From: Pachyseris speciosa
Taxonomy: Eukaryota > Cnidaria > Anthozoa > Scleractinia > Pachyseridae
DNA length: 64,000 nt
NCBI GenBank assembly: GCA_016490735.1
Contig: JAEMWC010000003.1
Span: forward strand, 1,567,001 to 1,631,000
Reading direction: 5' to 3'
Part shown: in pieces, positions 1 through 10,857 of the stretch
How the letters are laid out: every line of letters starts with the position of its first letter
Numbering within the stretch: position 1 is the stretch's first letter
Position numbers and translations under genes: made by a program
The notes under the pieces: model-generated
What the model was told of the DNA's origin: nothing
Database searches by the model: none
Seen by the model: only the letters and a program-made list of their open reading frames with translations

Positions 1-624
1 GGTCAAAGTCCTACTTTCCACAAATTGGAAGACGAACTATGATTGGCTAACCGCCGCGAAGGGTAGAATCGGTTCAGTTGAGCAGACGTTCGTGGAGGAG
101 GAACGCGTGACGAGCCTAAAGATGACTGCGTAGGAGGCTACAGTGCCGTAGGAAGCCTTTTCGGACTACCTGAAGGAATTGAAGTGCACAAGTAAAGAAA
201 AATTATTGCATTCTCCCTTCTTGTTGGGAAGAAATTTAGACCCACCTCGGATTTTCTAAAAAGTAAGGTTGCTCTGAATTCCTTTAACTTGGTAAAGACC
301 TGTAAACAAAGTTTTATTTTCAAACCTTGATTAGTAATCAGAAACTACCTTTTCTTTATAGAACTGTTTTTCAAAAGCACCCAGACCTATGTTGTTGTTG
401 TTTTTTTCATATATAAGGTAGGGTTGCAAGTGAATTGAAGTGAAATTTCAAGGAGTTTAAAGATGGGATTGGAATGGGGAAAATTGTTTTGAAACACCAC
501 CAGAAAGTTTACACCCCACAAGGGCACTGCAGGGTGCTGGGGGAACTGTTTGGTGTCCATCTACTTATTTCTTTACTAACTCTTTTCTTCTTTACTAACT
601 TCAAATTCCAATTTTAAACCTTCA

Positions 625-807
625 TTAATCTTTAATATTTTCTATTTCCTTAAACTTAACTAATCCTTTGAGAAAAATTATATCTTTCCAAATATACCCA
701 AAAATCACCAAAAAGTTCACAGCATATCCTATAACGTAGCTTAGTGTAATGAGCATAGCGATTTTTGATTGCTTAAAACGCGAACGAGCTATTAACATTA
801 AATCCAT
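625..807 (-). other. Possible small transmembrane ORF downstream of M1
   Basis: A 60-codon ORF on the same strand as M1 and 3' of it. It begins MDLMLIARS and contains one strongly hydrophobic stretch. The equivalent frame is open in units 2 and 3 (8337-8531 and 16035-16229, inside longer ORFs), with several amino-acid changes. It may be M 3' UTR that happens to be open. Confidence 0.2.
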
Positions 808-1089
808 GTTCAGCGACTAAAAAGAAAAGTGTTCAGGTGTACCCCCGCCTAAGAACCGCATCGTCGTCGTTGTCGTCATCAACGAAAAGTGGAATCATCA
901 TTTATCGTTAACGAAAAGGTGGAAGTCATGGGCGACTTTTCATACATTCCACTCCACCACTGAAAATACCTTAGCCTTCTTTACTGTTCATGAACGGTGA
1001 AATGAAAACAACTTCTGCCGCTACCGGAATGCTTTATGCTATTAAAGACAGATGTCCTCTTAGTGTTATCCGAAATGAGAGCCCAATTG

Positions 1090-1908
1090 TCAGTCTATGT
1101 AAGGTATCCATGCTATCGTCGCCTGCTGTCCGTCAGCGGAATCTTCAATTGCGATTGGAAATATCTCGTCTTGTGAACGAGGCCGTTCTTTGCACACTTT
1201 AGAAAGGTTTGGATTTCTAAACATGGTAGCATAAAAAAACTGCACGAAACTGCCCCTAAATGCAATGTTTGCCAGTACCAATACGTTGTCTATTTGTCTA
1301 GGACTCATAGTGTGCCTATCGATCCTCATAGAGAACAACGCCATATCGTAAAACACCAAAGCCAGATTACGTAACAAGTACATCCATAGAGTTACAATGT
1401 ACAGAAAGTACAAACTCCTCGCCAAACGTTGACTGTCGACTGTTCTGTTCATCCACGCCTCAACGGTAGAATTTTCAATAAATTTAAGGGCAAGAGACAG
1501 CAAAACCAGAGCTGCGTACTCGAAGAGTAAGCTTACGCCTAGAAATGTCCACTTTCCTGAAAGAATATCCATGTTCATAGTTGTGATAATCTGGAGGGAA
1601 AATAAGAATACCCGAAACCAAAACACAGGCACACGAGGAATAACAAGAAAAAAGTTTGCCACCTTAAATTTCTCCCAGCAAAATATCAGTAAAATTATGA
1701 GAAACGAGCTTCCAGCTTCGACCATTGTCCCTGCCGTGTTGATGTCGTTCCTCAAGTTTTGGCTTAATAAAGAGAAATTTCCACACGTCTCCGTTGTTGT
1801 GCCCTTCCCAAGACAGATCAATGCAGGCACGAAGAAGAGAAGGGTGAAGGTTAGTCTTGCTAACCACAGAAAAGCGAAAATGCAACCAGCGACACACAGC
1901 AGCGTCAT
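1090..1908 (-). CDS. M1: multi-pass membrane protein, 272 aa, unknown family
   Basis: An intronless 272-codon ORF on the minus strand, repeated with very few changes at 8753-9571 and 16451-17269. The protein is very hydrophobic. Probable membrane segments lie near residues 4-33, 62-78, 95-112, 121-143, 164-187 and 205-228. Possible N-glycosylation sites are NFS at 44, NST at 146 and NRT at 154. The last 35 residues are polar and acidic. It shares IPRV (90-93), RNL...YD.AL.SM (180-194) and AFRGSF (216-221) with the plus-strand P protein, so the two are paralogues. I do not recognise the family. Versus M2 it differs at residues 104, 107, 109, 201, 209, 214 and 246. ATG at 1908 is the first in frame. 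Being open in three copies supports coding. Confidence 0.7.
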   Translation of the reverse strand: MTLLCVAGCIFAFLWLARLTFTLLFFVPALICLGKGTTTETCGNFSLLSQNLRNDINTAGTMVEAGSSFLIILLIFCWEKFKVANFFLVIPRVPVFWFRVFLFSLQIITTMNMDILSGKWTFLGVSLLFEYAALVLLSLALKFIENSTVEAWMNRTVDSQRLARSLYFLYIVTLWMYLLRNLALVFYDMALFSMRIDRHTMSPRQIDNVLVLANIAFRGSFVQFFYATMFRNPNLSKVCKERPRSQDEIFPIAIEDSADGQQATIAWIPYID

Positions 1909-2496
1909 CTTGAAACGGCAATCAATTGAGATGTCCCGCAGATACGTTTGTCAGAAAAGTGTCTGTTACAAGCCAATATTAATGGCATCCACTGAGCGAT
2001 CAGAGCGAGTTAGAAATTGAAAGTGTATAATTCTTGCAGTCTAACTCGGTGACTTGCTTTGATTTTGGCGCAAGGTTTTGTCGACACCGAATAAAAATCG
2101 TTTCGTTTTGGATCATAAACGGTTATACAACTAGGGTTCGATATCATTCCACTCGATCCGCAATAGACAGGTTTCCCCGGAATGTTGCGTTGGGTAAAGA
2201 ATACAATTGTGCAAATATAACACCGCTGACAATTGGACAGATATTTAAATTAACATTTATGATTCTGTACTTCGGTTTCGCTGTGATCAAACAGGAGGAA
2301 AATTCGATTTCGGAAAGGAAAGCTTTAAGCCCATCTCTTGTTATTGTGAATTTTTCTTTTGGCAGTTATCGAACAAGACGCATTCCTTCATGTAACCCTA
2401 CCTTGTTATCCGTCCGCCAGGTCAGACAGAAGATAAACACACAAGCAGTGGTATCGCTTACATAAATCGACGCGAGGCCTTCCACCAGTTGCCGGA

Positions 2497-2661
2497 ATGC
2501 TCTGCATAACTGCGTATTTTCAAGTTCTCTTAGTGTTCTTACGGTTTATTTTCAATCTCTTGAATTTCTTTGTTGCCTTAACGTATCATTTTCATCACGT
2601 GACCTTTTACGTGATCCATATTTTAAAAACTCTTAAATCAGCGATTTGGTGGCGGATTTAA
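2497..2661 (+). pseudogene. P remnant, unit 1 (5' end only)
   Basis: The first 24 codons match P nearly exactly, with one Leu-to-Ile change. The match ends at GAATTTC near 2569 and jumps to sequence that in unit 3 lies near 19,106, downstream of the intact gene. The frame then runs 30 unrelated codons to a stop at 2659-2661. About 1.26 kb of P body has been lost. One membrane helix remains, so it is probably non-functional, although the promoter side is retained. Confidence 0.7.
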
Positions 2662-2845
2662 CAAATCAGAGACCTTTGTGAGACCTTTGATAGGATACGC
2701 CATACAACGAGAGCGTCTTGGAGGGTACAATGTGATTGAAGCCAGTTCCGAACAAAGTGTAACCTGAGAATTTGCATTACTAAGGCATCGTCTACATAAA
2801 ACCTATCTTTTTTTATTTAAAGACGAGCTTTCAATATATTTTCCT

Positions 2846-2962
2846 TTTACGTGAATACACTGTCTTTCTTTTCTTTTGGCTGTTAGGTCGTAAATAATTA
2901 AAAATGTGACCATTCGCTCCAGTATTACGGAAGTGATTTTTTAACAGAAAATATTTTCATGG
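2846..2962. repeat. Dispersed repeat of about 115 bp, unit 1 copy a
   Basis: The stretch running from TTACGTGAATACACT to AACAGAAAATATTTTCAT recurs at 4244-4358 within the same unit and, diverged, at 20227-20341. It is probably a fragment of a transposable element with copies on both sides of another insertion. Confidence 0.6.
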
Positions 2963-3137
2963 TAGAGTAATCCTGTTGTGATTCCCTTTAAGTGCAACGA
3001 ATGAGACCGTAAATATTGCACTTATTTTTTAACGCAAACCTTCTGAGGTGAGGGCAGATCATCATTACTGTTAACTTTGCCATAAGAACTGATCTTCTAG
3101 CAACCAAATAACATGTGGCTTTTTACGTCTGCCATGC

Positions 3138-3190
3138 TTATTATTATTATTATTATTATATTATTATTATAAGTATTATTATTATTATTA
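3138..3190. repeat. ATT microsatellite, unit 1
   Basis: Nearly pure ATT/TAT triplets interrupted twice. Unit 2 (10799-10857) is longer by one triplet run. Confidence 0.9.
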
Positions 3191-3670
3191 ATGCACGAGT
3201 AATCACAGATATCGATTACTTGACGCTAACAAATGAATTATTTTAAGGGGAAATATACCTGAATGCTACTTTTTTGTTTTTACTGGCTTATGGCCATTAA
3301 CCTCTTTGTCACGGTCTATGTAAGTAAGTAAGTCCGACTTTCGGAAGCCCGAAATAAGACCGACAGCGTACCGAAAAGGGATCGAGGTTTTCTCTAGTTC
3401 TTAACGTCAATTTTACGATCAAAATACGATTTTTTAGAAAGCTAAATGTCTTCTATAATAATGTATTGTTGTGATTTCGTTAAATGCGAGCATTCCGATT
3501 GTAAAAAATAACCACTTTCACCATCAATTAATATGGCGCCCACGAAAAGTCCACGAATCGACAGGTAAGTACTTCATGTATCTCTTACTATAATATTCTA
3601 AGTACATTATACATGAAGTACCTACGAAACGACGACCGAAGCCGCTGATCAAACGTAGTTTGCACGTTTG

Positions 3671-3889
3671 CAATCTCGTATCCAGAGTCCTCAGGATTTT
3701 TGGCCAGCGGTTAGTCGCCAGGAGAGACTCTGGGATGATGGAAAAAGTCAAATTTTTTGATTGGCTGGCCCATAACGACTTCATTGTTTTACCCCAGATT
3801 TTCTGGGAAAATGGCGGTCCATTATTGCAGAGTCTTTCCGGGCGTCCACCCGCTGACCAAACAGCCCGAGGACTCTGGGTACGAGATTG
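3671..3889. mobile_element. MITE with 9-bp target-site duplication, unit 1
   Basis: A 219-bp foldback element. The left end reads CAATCTCGTATCCAGAGTCC and the right end is its inverted counterpart, ending GGGTACGAGATTG; the arms pair with interruptions over about 60 bp. It is flanked by perfect direct repeats GCACGTTTG at 3662-3670 and 3890-3898. A 9-bp duplication suggests a Mutator-like (MULE) source transposase (inference). Confidence 0.8.
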
Positions 3890-4243
3890 GCACGTTTGTG
3901 ACTGCAGAATCGTCTTACTGTGTGCCTCGATCCTTCGCGAATCTTGTTGTAGCTTGTTGTGGCTTTATTGGCGGTGGGTGAATGACGTTTTTCTATCATT
4001 TTTCTTCTTTGAAAAGGCACATCTTTCTCCAAATGTGCCAGACTTTTGTTGTTTAAGTATCTTTCGGGATTTGGGGCGATTTATCAAAGGTTTTGAATGG
4101 AAAGATGAGCATTGGATCAAGTGTATGTTTGTCAACCGTCAAGCTTAAAGTCACAAAACCAACCAGAACTATCAAAAATAGTGGATACAACTCGTGCTCT
4201 ATGGCTTTAAAATTTTTTTGGTCAGGAGCGAACCAAAAAACGC

Positions 4244-4358
4244 ATTTACGTGAATACACTGTCTTTCTTTTCTTTTGGCTGTTAGGTCGTAAATAATTAA
4301 AAATGCGACCATTTGCTCCAGTATTACAAAAGTGATTTTTAACAGAAAAGATTTTCAT
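4244..4358. repeat. Dispersed repeat of about 115 bp, unit 1 copy b
   Basis: Direct repeat of 2846-2962 with a few substitutions. The same pair recurs in unit 2 near 10509-10625 and 11910-12024. Confidence 0.6.
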
Positions 4359-5015
4359 TAAGTTTTAGAAGCTTTCATGAGATTGTTCACAACGTTATGA
4401 ACGTTTCAGACATACTTTAACTGTCAACGTCATTCTATTGAAATAACGGTAACCACATGTGCTCTAAGAGGGTTTTTATTTATCTTCTCGAGATAAAAGC
4501 CATCATAGTTTCGTTGTGCATAACCCCATAAATATCTCAGTATTTTGTAGTGATTTTCAGAGTGTTTATGAAGAAGAAAAGGGGGAAGGGGAGAGTGATT
4601 TTAAGGGAAGGTGAGAAAAATGAAGATTTTAATGTGATTAAAAAGTAAATTTGGAGGTTAAGGTAAGTAATTTTTGGGACTTTGACAACTGACCGCTTAA
4701 TAGAGGGTGACCGCTTAATACGGTGCCGCTTAATACAGGTTCGACTGTATTTGTTGGGATAATGTTCCATTGAGAGTGGCATCTGTTCAAAATCAATCAC
4801 AGAGCAAGAGTTGAGATTTTTACAAAGAAATGTATTGAGCATGGACCTTACGACCACGCCTTTCTTTGTAAAAATCTTGAAAATCAAACTTCTATATCAT
4901 TATAACGTCCGAGCTTGAATGAGATCTGCACTTTTGTCTCATTTTCGCTACATTTCGCGAACAAACAGAGGCAACCACTACGGGAAGGTTTGGGTATTTG
5001 ATCCTAATTATCATA

Positions 5016-5317
5016 GAGCGGTTTTCAATTGAGTGTCGTAAACCCAAAACCAAAGCAATTACTCTGACCAATCACAACAGAAGTAGGCAGTGCAATGAAC
5101 CAATCAGAATACGAAGCAATTACATGTAGCCGGCGCAAAGAGTGGGAAAATACGCGCGTGCAAGTCACAGTTGGTTTTGGTTTTGGTTTTGCTTCTCATT
5201 GGTTGACAAAGTGGCGCGAGTTTTGCTGGCCAATCACAGAGTGAAGCAATGCAAAAACAAAGCAAAACCGCCCCAGCAAAACCATGATAACTTTCGACAC
5301 TCAATTGAAAACCGCTC
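5016..5317. mobile_element. TA-flanked MITE, unit 1
   Basis: A 302-bp element with perfect 23-bp terminal inverted repeats beginning GAGCGGTTTTCAATTGAGTG. TA dinucleotides flank it at 5014-5015 and 5318-5319. A TA target duplication fits a Tc1/mariner-type source (inference). The interior has short inverted motifs around CCAATCACAG. Confidence 0.85.
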
Positions 5318-5639
5318 TAAAATTGGGTGAACTTTGGCTTGAATTTCGCCAAGAATCTTTTGAGAGGCACACATACTCGAAATACTGTCTCATCAGATAT
5401 TCAAATACCTCGAAGCCAGTCAAAAAACAAGGAGGAAAAAAAACCTCGACTGCGCCTCGATTTTCAGCCCACTTCTCAGTGTTTGCGTATCTGATGAAAC
5501 ACATCGTGTTTGATTTATTTCTAAAACGTCTGCTTATATGGTTTGTTGGTTGACTACTACTAATATAATATAGCGCAAATTAAATATAATATAGCGCAAA
5601 TTAACATGTAGATATGATCAAATGCGCTTTACAAACTAT

Positions 5640-5840
5640 GTCATCAGAAACAAATAATTCAAATAAACATAACATGATAAGAATCCCAATTGGCTGGAGG
5701 CAAACCAGTTGCAAGGATGACCGAGGAGTTGAACCAGGGACTACCCAGAACAACTCCAGCTAGTGGCTAGAGCGGGATTTGAACCCAAGGCAACCGCATT
5801 GAGATCCAGTGCCCTAACCGCTTGGCCATCCTACGTCCTG
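5640..5840 (-). mobile_element. tRNA-headed SINE, unit 1
   Basis: Read on the minus strand, the head resembles a tRNA gene. It has an A-box-like GGATGGCCAAGCGG, a B box GGTTCAAATCC, then a CTGGAG...GGTTTGCCTCCAGCC body. Relatives lie at 38246-38500 (+) and about 38905-39115 (-). It is a Pol III retroposon, not a functional tRNA, because the acceptor stem is missing. The AT-rich duplicate AATATAGCGCAAATTAA at about 5566-5603 lies just beyond its 3' side. Confidence 0.7.
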
Positions 5841-6059
5841 CATTTACGTGTCTTGTAGTCCTCCCTGATGTTATTTGTTTTTCGTGTTCTCGCAGGATAT
5901 GGTTCCACAGTTTCTCATGATGCTCACCAGTCACCAAGACGTCAGCTTAAGATTTCTCAGCTTCAGACTCGACTTCAATGAGCATTACAAGAAAATAGAA
6001 CCGAAGCTACGAAGCCCTCTAACGCACAGATTCAGCAAACGAATTAAGAGTCCAGCACC

Positions 6060-6475
6060 CAAGATCCACCTCAAGAAAGCCTCTGTTCCTGGAGATCCAT
6101 CTTAGGAAAAGAGCCCTTGCTCCCGAAGATTCGACGTAGAAACAAGCTGCTTCTATTCGTAATCCGTCTTAGAAATGGAGATTCATCTTATAATAAAGTC
6201 CCTTCCCGTGGAGATCCGTACTGGAAACAAGCCCCGGCTTATGGAGATCCATATCAGCCTGCTCTTAGATTTTATATCTTCGAAACAATTCCCAGCTCCC
6301 TTAAGTCTGTATTAGAAACAACCCTCACTCCCGCAGGTCCAGCTTAAAAACAGGCCCCTACTGCTGGAGATCAGTCTTAGAAACAAGCCTCTCCCATAGG
6401 GCCTGATTCCGCCGGCGTAGAAACAGTCCTTTGCCTCTTTTAGGTTTATCTTAGAAACAAGCACCTGTTTTCTTA
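6060..6475. repeat. Degenerate 33-bp minisatellite, unit 1
   Basis: About a dozen diverged units of roughly 33 bp with the core GGAGATCC.TCTTAGAAACAAGCC. The array is cut by the MITE at 6476-6973; a fragment (CCCGTAGATCCATCATGCCC) resumes near 6990. Partial ORFs run through it but no conserved frame is evident. A splice-acceptor-like TTCTCGCAG sits upstream at 5887-5895. Confidence 0.65.
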
Positions 6476-6973
6476 GGGCCTGTTTACATGGAGGGACGGT
6501 GCCCCGGCTAACCGAGCTATTCTGGGCCAACTTTTCATACGTTTCTTCAGAAAACGCATTGAATCGTTTACACCCTGTCTACTTGCGCGGGGCACCCTTC
6601 TAGGCGGCTAGCTTTTTGCTATGTAAATGGTTCCTGCCGCGTTATCCCGGCTAACCGAGATGAGAAGACCGTGAAAGCAGCGTTATATACCAGGTCAGCT
6701 TATAAAGTTAACTGCCTCTAGTGACAAGGATCAATTACCAGAGTGCAAAATGACAACCATACACACTAAAAAACGGCCGCTAAAGGAACGAGCGATAAAA
6801 AAATTGAACTTACCGTTAGAAAGTTTGTTTTGTTCGCCATCTTGTTTGTTGTGCTAAGCGACCGCTCAAAAGTTATCCCACTGACTATCCCGCTTGGGTG
6901 AGTTGCATGTTTTAACCCTCCTGGCCGGGTAGCTCGGTTAGCCGGGGCACCCTTCCTCCATCTAAACAGGCCC
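6476..6973. mobile_element. PIF/Harbinger-like MITE, unit 1
   Basis: The left end GGGCCTGTTTACATGGAGGG mirrors the right end CCTCCATCTAAACAGGCCC, and the inverted homology continues over about 45 bp (CCCCGGCTAACCGAGCT). The flanks are TTA on the left and ATA on the right, close to the 3-bp TWA duplication of PIF/Harbinger elements. At 498 bp it is 32 bp shorter than the unit 2 copy. Confidence 0.75.
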
Positions 6974-8072
6974 ATAGAGCCGTCTTCTCCCGTAGATCCA
7001 TCATGCCCAAGACTCTTGCTAGGGAGCTATATCGTTCAGCCAAGGTAGCTTTAAAAAATAAGCTAAAGACATTGAAGCACTAATTCGATGAGCGTTTTCA
7101 ACAGGGTAGCATGTTTGTATATTTGAGTGTTTTTCACGTTGTAATATGTATTATTAAACGGGTGAAACCAAAGTCGTACAGTTTGAACATTTTCTAGTTT
7201 TGGCAAGACGCGTACGATAACCCGGTAGGTTGTTTTTTTTTCCCTATCATTAAGGTAATGGCAATTTTTTTATGCGTTTTCCCTAACGCATTTATATTGT
7301 AGCCTTAGCAGTAAGGTTGGTTCTTCCCAGTTGAAATCCATAGGGTGGGTATCGTTGCCTGCAGTCAATCTTTTATTTAAGTTGTGTTCCCTTTCTTTTC
7401 CATTTGTTTCGTTTTCCTCCTTTCACACACATTGTATGTAAGAGACCAGTCATTGTTTAGGATGGGAGAAGAGAACTGCTAAGGAGGAGTTGGGGTCACG
7501 TTTTACACACACGATTTGTGAAGGGTGTGTTATTTTCTGATAGGATTTTGGGGCCGGTCATAATTTGTCGAACAAGGTTCTCAGATCAAACGAAGGCACC
7601 ACTTTATTGATTTCAGGGACAACGTTTATTGAATGGTAGCGGTTTTGTCATGTTTTTGTTACCTACTTTCCCTTAAGGAACGCTTTCCTTTCTAAACGAT
7701 ACGACCTTTTTAATCCTGGCACCAGTGCCGTTACCCCCCTACGGAGACGTCTTTGGGATCGTCACGCGCTTCTCCCCCACGAACGTCTGCTCAACTGATC
7801 TGCCACTTCCGTTCGCCAGCGGTTAGCCTATTGTATAATAGATACCCAATAACGAGCTGTGTAAGAATGAAAATCGACACCCGCGGAGTAAATTCCGCCA
7901 AACGATTCGCATGCATAATCTGGAATAAACCTCTGGGTCAAAGCCCTACTTTCCACAAATTGGAAGACGAAGTATGATTGGGTAACCGCCGCGAAAGGAA
8001 GAGTCGGTTCAGTTGAGCAGACGTTTGTGGGGGAGGAACTCGTGACGAGCCTAAAGACGTCTGCGTAGGAGG
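6974..8072. other. Intergenic stretch between units 1 and 2
   Basis: No supported gene. The sequence is duplicated at about 14,672-15,770. Open frames here are short and unremarkable. Confidence 0.5.
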
Positions 8073-8752
8073 CTACAGTGCCGTAGGAAGCCTTTTCAGA
8101 CTATTTGAAGGAATTGAAGTGCACAAGTAAAGAAAAATTATTGTATTCTCCCTTCTTGTTGGGAAGAAAGTTAGACTGACCCACCTCGGATTTTCTAAAA
8201 AGTAAGGTTGCTCTGAATTCCTTTCCGCAGATTTTCTTAATTGAAACACCACCAGAAAATTTACACCCCACAAGGGCACTCCAGGTTGCTGGAGGAACTG
8301 TTTGGTGTCCATCTACTCTTTTCCTCTTTACTAACTTCAAACCTTCATTAAATCTTGAATATTTCCTATTTCCTTAAATTTAACTAATCCTTTGAGAAAA
8401 ATTATATCTTCCCAAATATACCCAAAAATCACTAAAAAGTTCACAACATATTCCAAAACGTAGCTTCGTGTAATGAGCATAGCGATTTTTGATTGCTTGA
8501 AACGTGAACGTGCTATTAACATTAAATCCATGTTCAGCGACTGAATAAAAAAGTGTTCAGGTGTACCCCCGCCTAAGAACCGCATCGTCATCGTCGTCAT
8601 CAACGAAAAGTTGGAATCATCATTTATCGTTTGCGAAAAGGTGGAAGTCATGGGCCACTTTCTACACATTCCACCCCACCCCTGAGAAAGCAACTTCTGC
8701 CACTGCTGAATGCTTTATGCTGTTGTCCTGTTAGTGTTATCGAACCCAATTT

Positions 8753-9571
8753 TCAGTCTATGTAAGGTATCCATGCTATCGTCGCCTGCTGTCCGTCAGC
8801 GGAATCTTCAATTGCGATTGGAAATATTTCGTCTCGTGAACGAGGCCGTTCTTTGCACACTTTAGAAAGGTTTGGATTTCTAAACATGGTAGCATAAAAA
8901 AACTGCACGAAACTGCCCCTGAATGCAATTGATGCCAGTACCAATATGTTGTCTATTTGTCTAGGACTCAAAGTGTGCCTATCGATCCTCATAGAGAACA
9001 ACGCCATGTCGTAAAACACCAAAGCCAGATTACGTAACAAGTACATCCATAGAGTTACAATGTACAGAAAGTACAAACTCCTCGCCAAACGTTGACTGTC
9101 GACTGTTCTGTTCATCCACGCCTCAACGGTAGAATTTTCAATAAATTTAAGGGCAAGAGACAGCAAAACCAGAGCTGCGTACTCGAAGAGTAAGCTTACG
9201 CCAAGAAATGTCCACTTCCCTGAAAGAATATCCATATTCATAGTTGAGATAGTCTGGAGGAAAAATAAGAATACCCGAAACCAAAAAACAGGCACACGAG
9301 GAATAACAAGAAAAAAGTTTGCCACCTTAAATTTCTCCCAGCAAAATATCAGTAAAATTATGAGAAACGAGCTTCCAGCTTCGACCATTGTCCCTGCCGT
9401 GTTGATGTCGTTCCTCAAGTTTTGGCTTAATAAAGAGAAATTTCCACACGTCTCCGTTGTTGTGCCCTTCCCAAGACAGATCAATGCAGGCACGAAGAAG
9501 AGAAGGGTGAAGGTTAGTCTTGCTAACCACAGAAAAGCGAAAATGCAACCAGCGACACACAGCAGCGTCAT
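8753..9571 (-). CDS. M2: multi-pass membrane protein, 272 aa, recombinant copy
   Basis: Second copy of the 272-residue membrane protein; layout and motifs are as in M1. It is mosaic. At residues 17 and 36 it agrees with M1 (Ala, Gly) against M3. At 104, 107, 109, 201, 209, 214 and 246 it agrees with M3 against M1. The switch lies between positions 9288 and 9465, about residues 36-95, where all three copies are identical. The N-terminal part is therefore M1-type and the remainder M3-type, as expected from unequal crossing-over within the gene. The reading frame is intact. Confidence 0.7.
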   Translation of the reverse strand: MTLLCVAGCIFAFLWLARLTFTLLFFVPALICLGKGTTTETCGNFSLLSQNLRNDINTAGTMVEAGSSFLIILLIFCWEKFKVANFFLVIPRVPVFWFRVFLFFLQTISTMNMDILSGKWTFLGVSLLFEYAALVLLSLALKFIENSTVEAWMNRTVDSQRLARSLYFLYIVTLWMYLLRNLALVFYDMALFSMRIDRHTLSPRQIDNILVLASIAFRGSFVQFFYATMFRNPNLSKVCKERPRSRDEIFPIAIEDSADGQQATIAWIPYID

Positions 9572-10159
9572 CTTGAAACGGCAATCAATTGAGATGTCCC
9601 GCAGATACGTTTGTCAGAAAAGTGTCTGTTACAAGCCAATATTAATGGGATCCACGGAGCGATCAGAGCGAGTTAGAAATTGAAAGTGTATAATTCTTGC
9701 AATCTAACTCGGTGACTTGCTTTGATTTTGGCGCAAGGTTTTGTCGAGACCGAATAAAAATCGTTTCGTTTTGGATCATAAACGGTTATACAACTAGGCT
9801 TCGATATCATTCCACTCGATCCGCAATAGACAGGTTTCCCCGGAATGTTGCGTTGGGTAAAGAATACAATTGTGCAAATATAACACCGCTGACAATTGGA
9901 CAGATATTTAAATTAACATTTATGATTCTGTACTTCGGTTTCGCTGTGATCAAACAGGAGGAAAATTCGATTTCGGAAAGGAAAGCTTTAAGCCCATCTC
10001 TTGTTATTGTGAATTGTTCTTTTGGCAGTTATCGAACAAGACGCATTCCTTCATGTAACCCTACCTTGTTATCCGTCCGCCAGGTCAGACAGAAGATAAA
10101 CACACAAGCAGTGGTATCGCTTACATAAATCGACGCGAGGCCTTCCACCAGTTGCCGGA

Positions 10160-10324
10160 ATGCTCTGCATAACTGCGTATTTTCAAGTTCTCTTAGTGTT
10201 CTTACGGTTTCTTTTCAATCTCTTGAATTTCTTTGTTGCCTTAACGTATCATTTTCATCACGTGACCTTTTACGTGATCCATATTTTAAAAACTCTTAAA
10301 TCAGCGATTTGGTGGCGGATTTAA
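10160..10324 (+). pseudogene. P remnant, unit 2 (5' end only)
   Basis: Same truncated P as in unit 1, with an identical deletion junction, so the deletion predates the 7.7-kb duplication. It encodes the first 24 residues of P followed by out-of-gene sequence and a stop. Confidence 0.7.
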
Positions 10325-10798
10325 CAAATCAGAGACCTTTGTGAGACCTTTGATAGGATACGCCATACAACGAGAGCGTCTTGGAGGGTACAATGTGATT
10401 GAAGCCAGTTCCGAACAAAGTGTAACCTGAGAATTTGCATTACTAAGGCATCGTCTACATAAAACCTATCTTTTTTTATTTAAAGACGAGCTTTCAATAT
10501 ATTTTCCTTTTACGTGAATACACTGTCTTTCTTTTCTTTTGGCTGTTAGGTCGTAAATAATTAAAAATGTGACCATTCGCTCCAGTATTACGGAAGTGAT
10601 TTTTTAACAGAAAATATTTTCATGGTAGAGTAATCCTGTTGTGATTCCCTTTAAGTGCAACGAATGAGACCGTAAATATTGCACTTATTTTTTAACGCAA
10701 ACCTTCTGAGGTGAGGGCAGATCATCATTACTGTTAACTTTGCCATAAGAACTGATCTTCTAGCAACCAAATAACATGTGGCTTTTTACGTCTGCCAT

Positions 10799-10857
10799 GC
10801 TTATTATTATTATTATTATTATTATATTATTATTATAAGTATTATTATTATTATTAA
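10799..10857. repeat. ATT microsatellite, unit 2
   Basis: Same microsatellite as in unit 1, three bases longer. It contributes to the 35-bp difference in unit length. Confidence 0.9.

Larger units (their letters stand above)
1625..9465. repeat. Tandem segmental duplication, first copy (approximate limits)
   Basis: From within the M1 gene to within the M2 gene, the sequence repeats almost base for base about 7.66-7.70 kb downstream. Between 1921-7950 and its partner I noticed only about twenty substitutions by eye, one extra ATT triplet and one 32-bp indel inside a MITE. Sequence left of about 1620 is clearly more diverged from unit 2, including an indel near 285-500. The duplication edge therefore falls inside the membrane-protein gene. 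Assembly duplication cannot be excluded, but the scattered substitutions argue for two real copies. Confidence 0.85.

Noticed and set aside
2034..2465. 143-codon plus-strand ORF in units 1 and 2
   Set aside because: It lies in the M/P intergenic promoter region, has no protein-like features, and is broken by a deletion in unit 3 while M and P stay open.
3660..4148. 162-codon plus-strand ORF and its overlapping neighbours
   Set aside because: It is built across a MITE and flanking repeat; openness in two units reflects their near identity.
5751..5840. tRNA gene on the minus strand
   Set aside because: A and B boxes are present, but no cloverleaf acceptor stem closes and the sequence continues into a SINE body.
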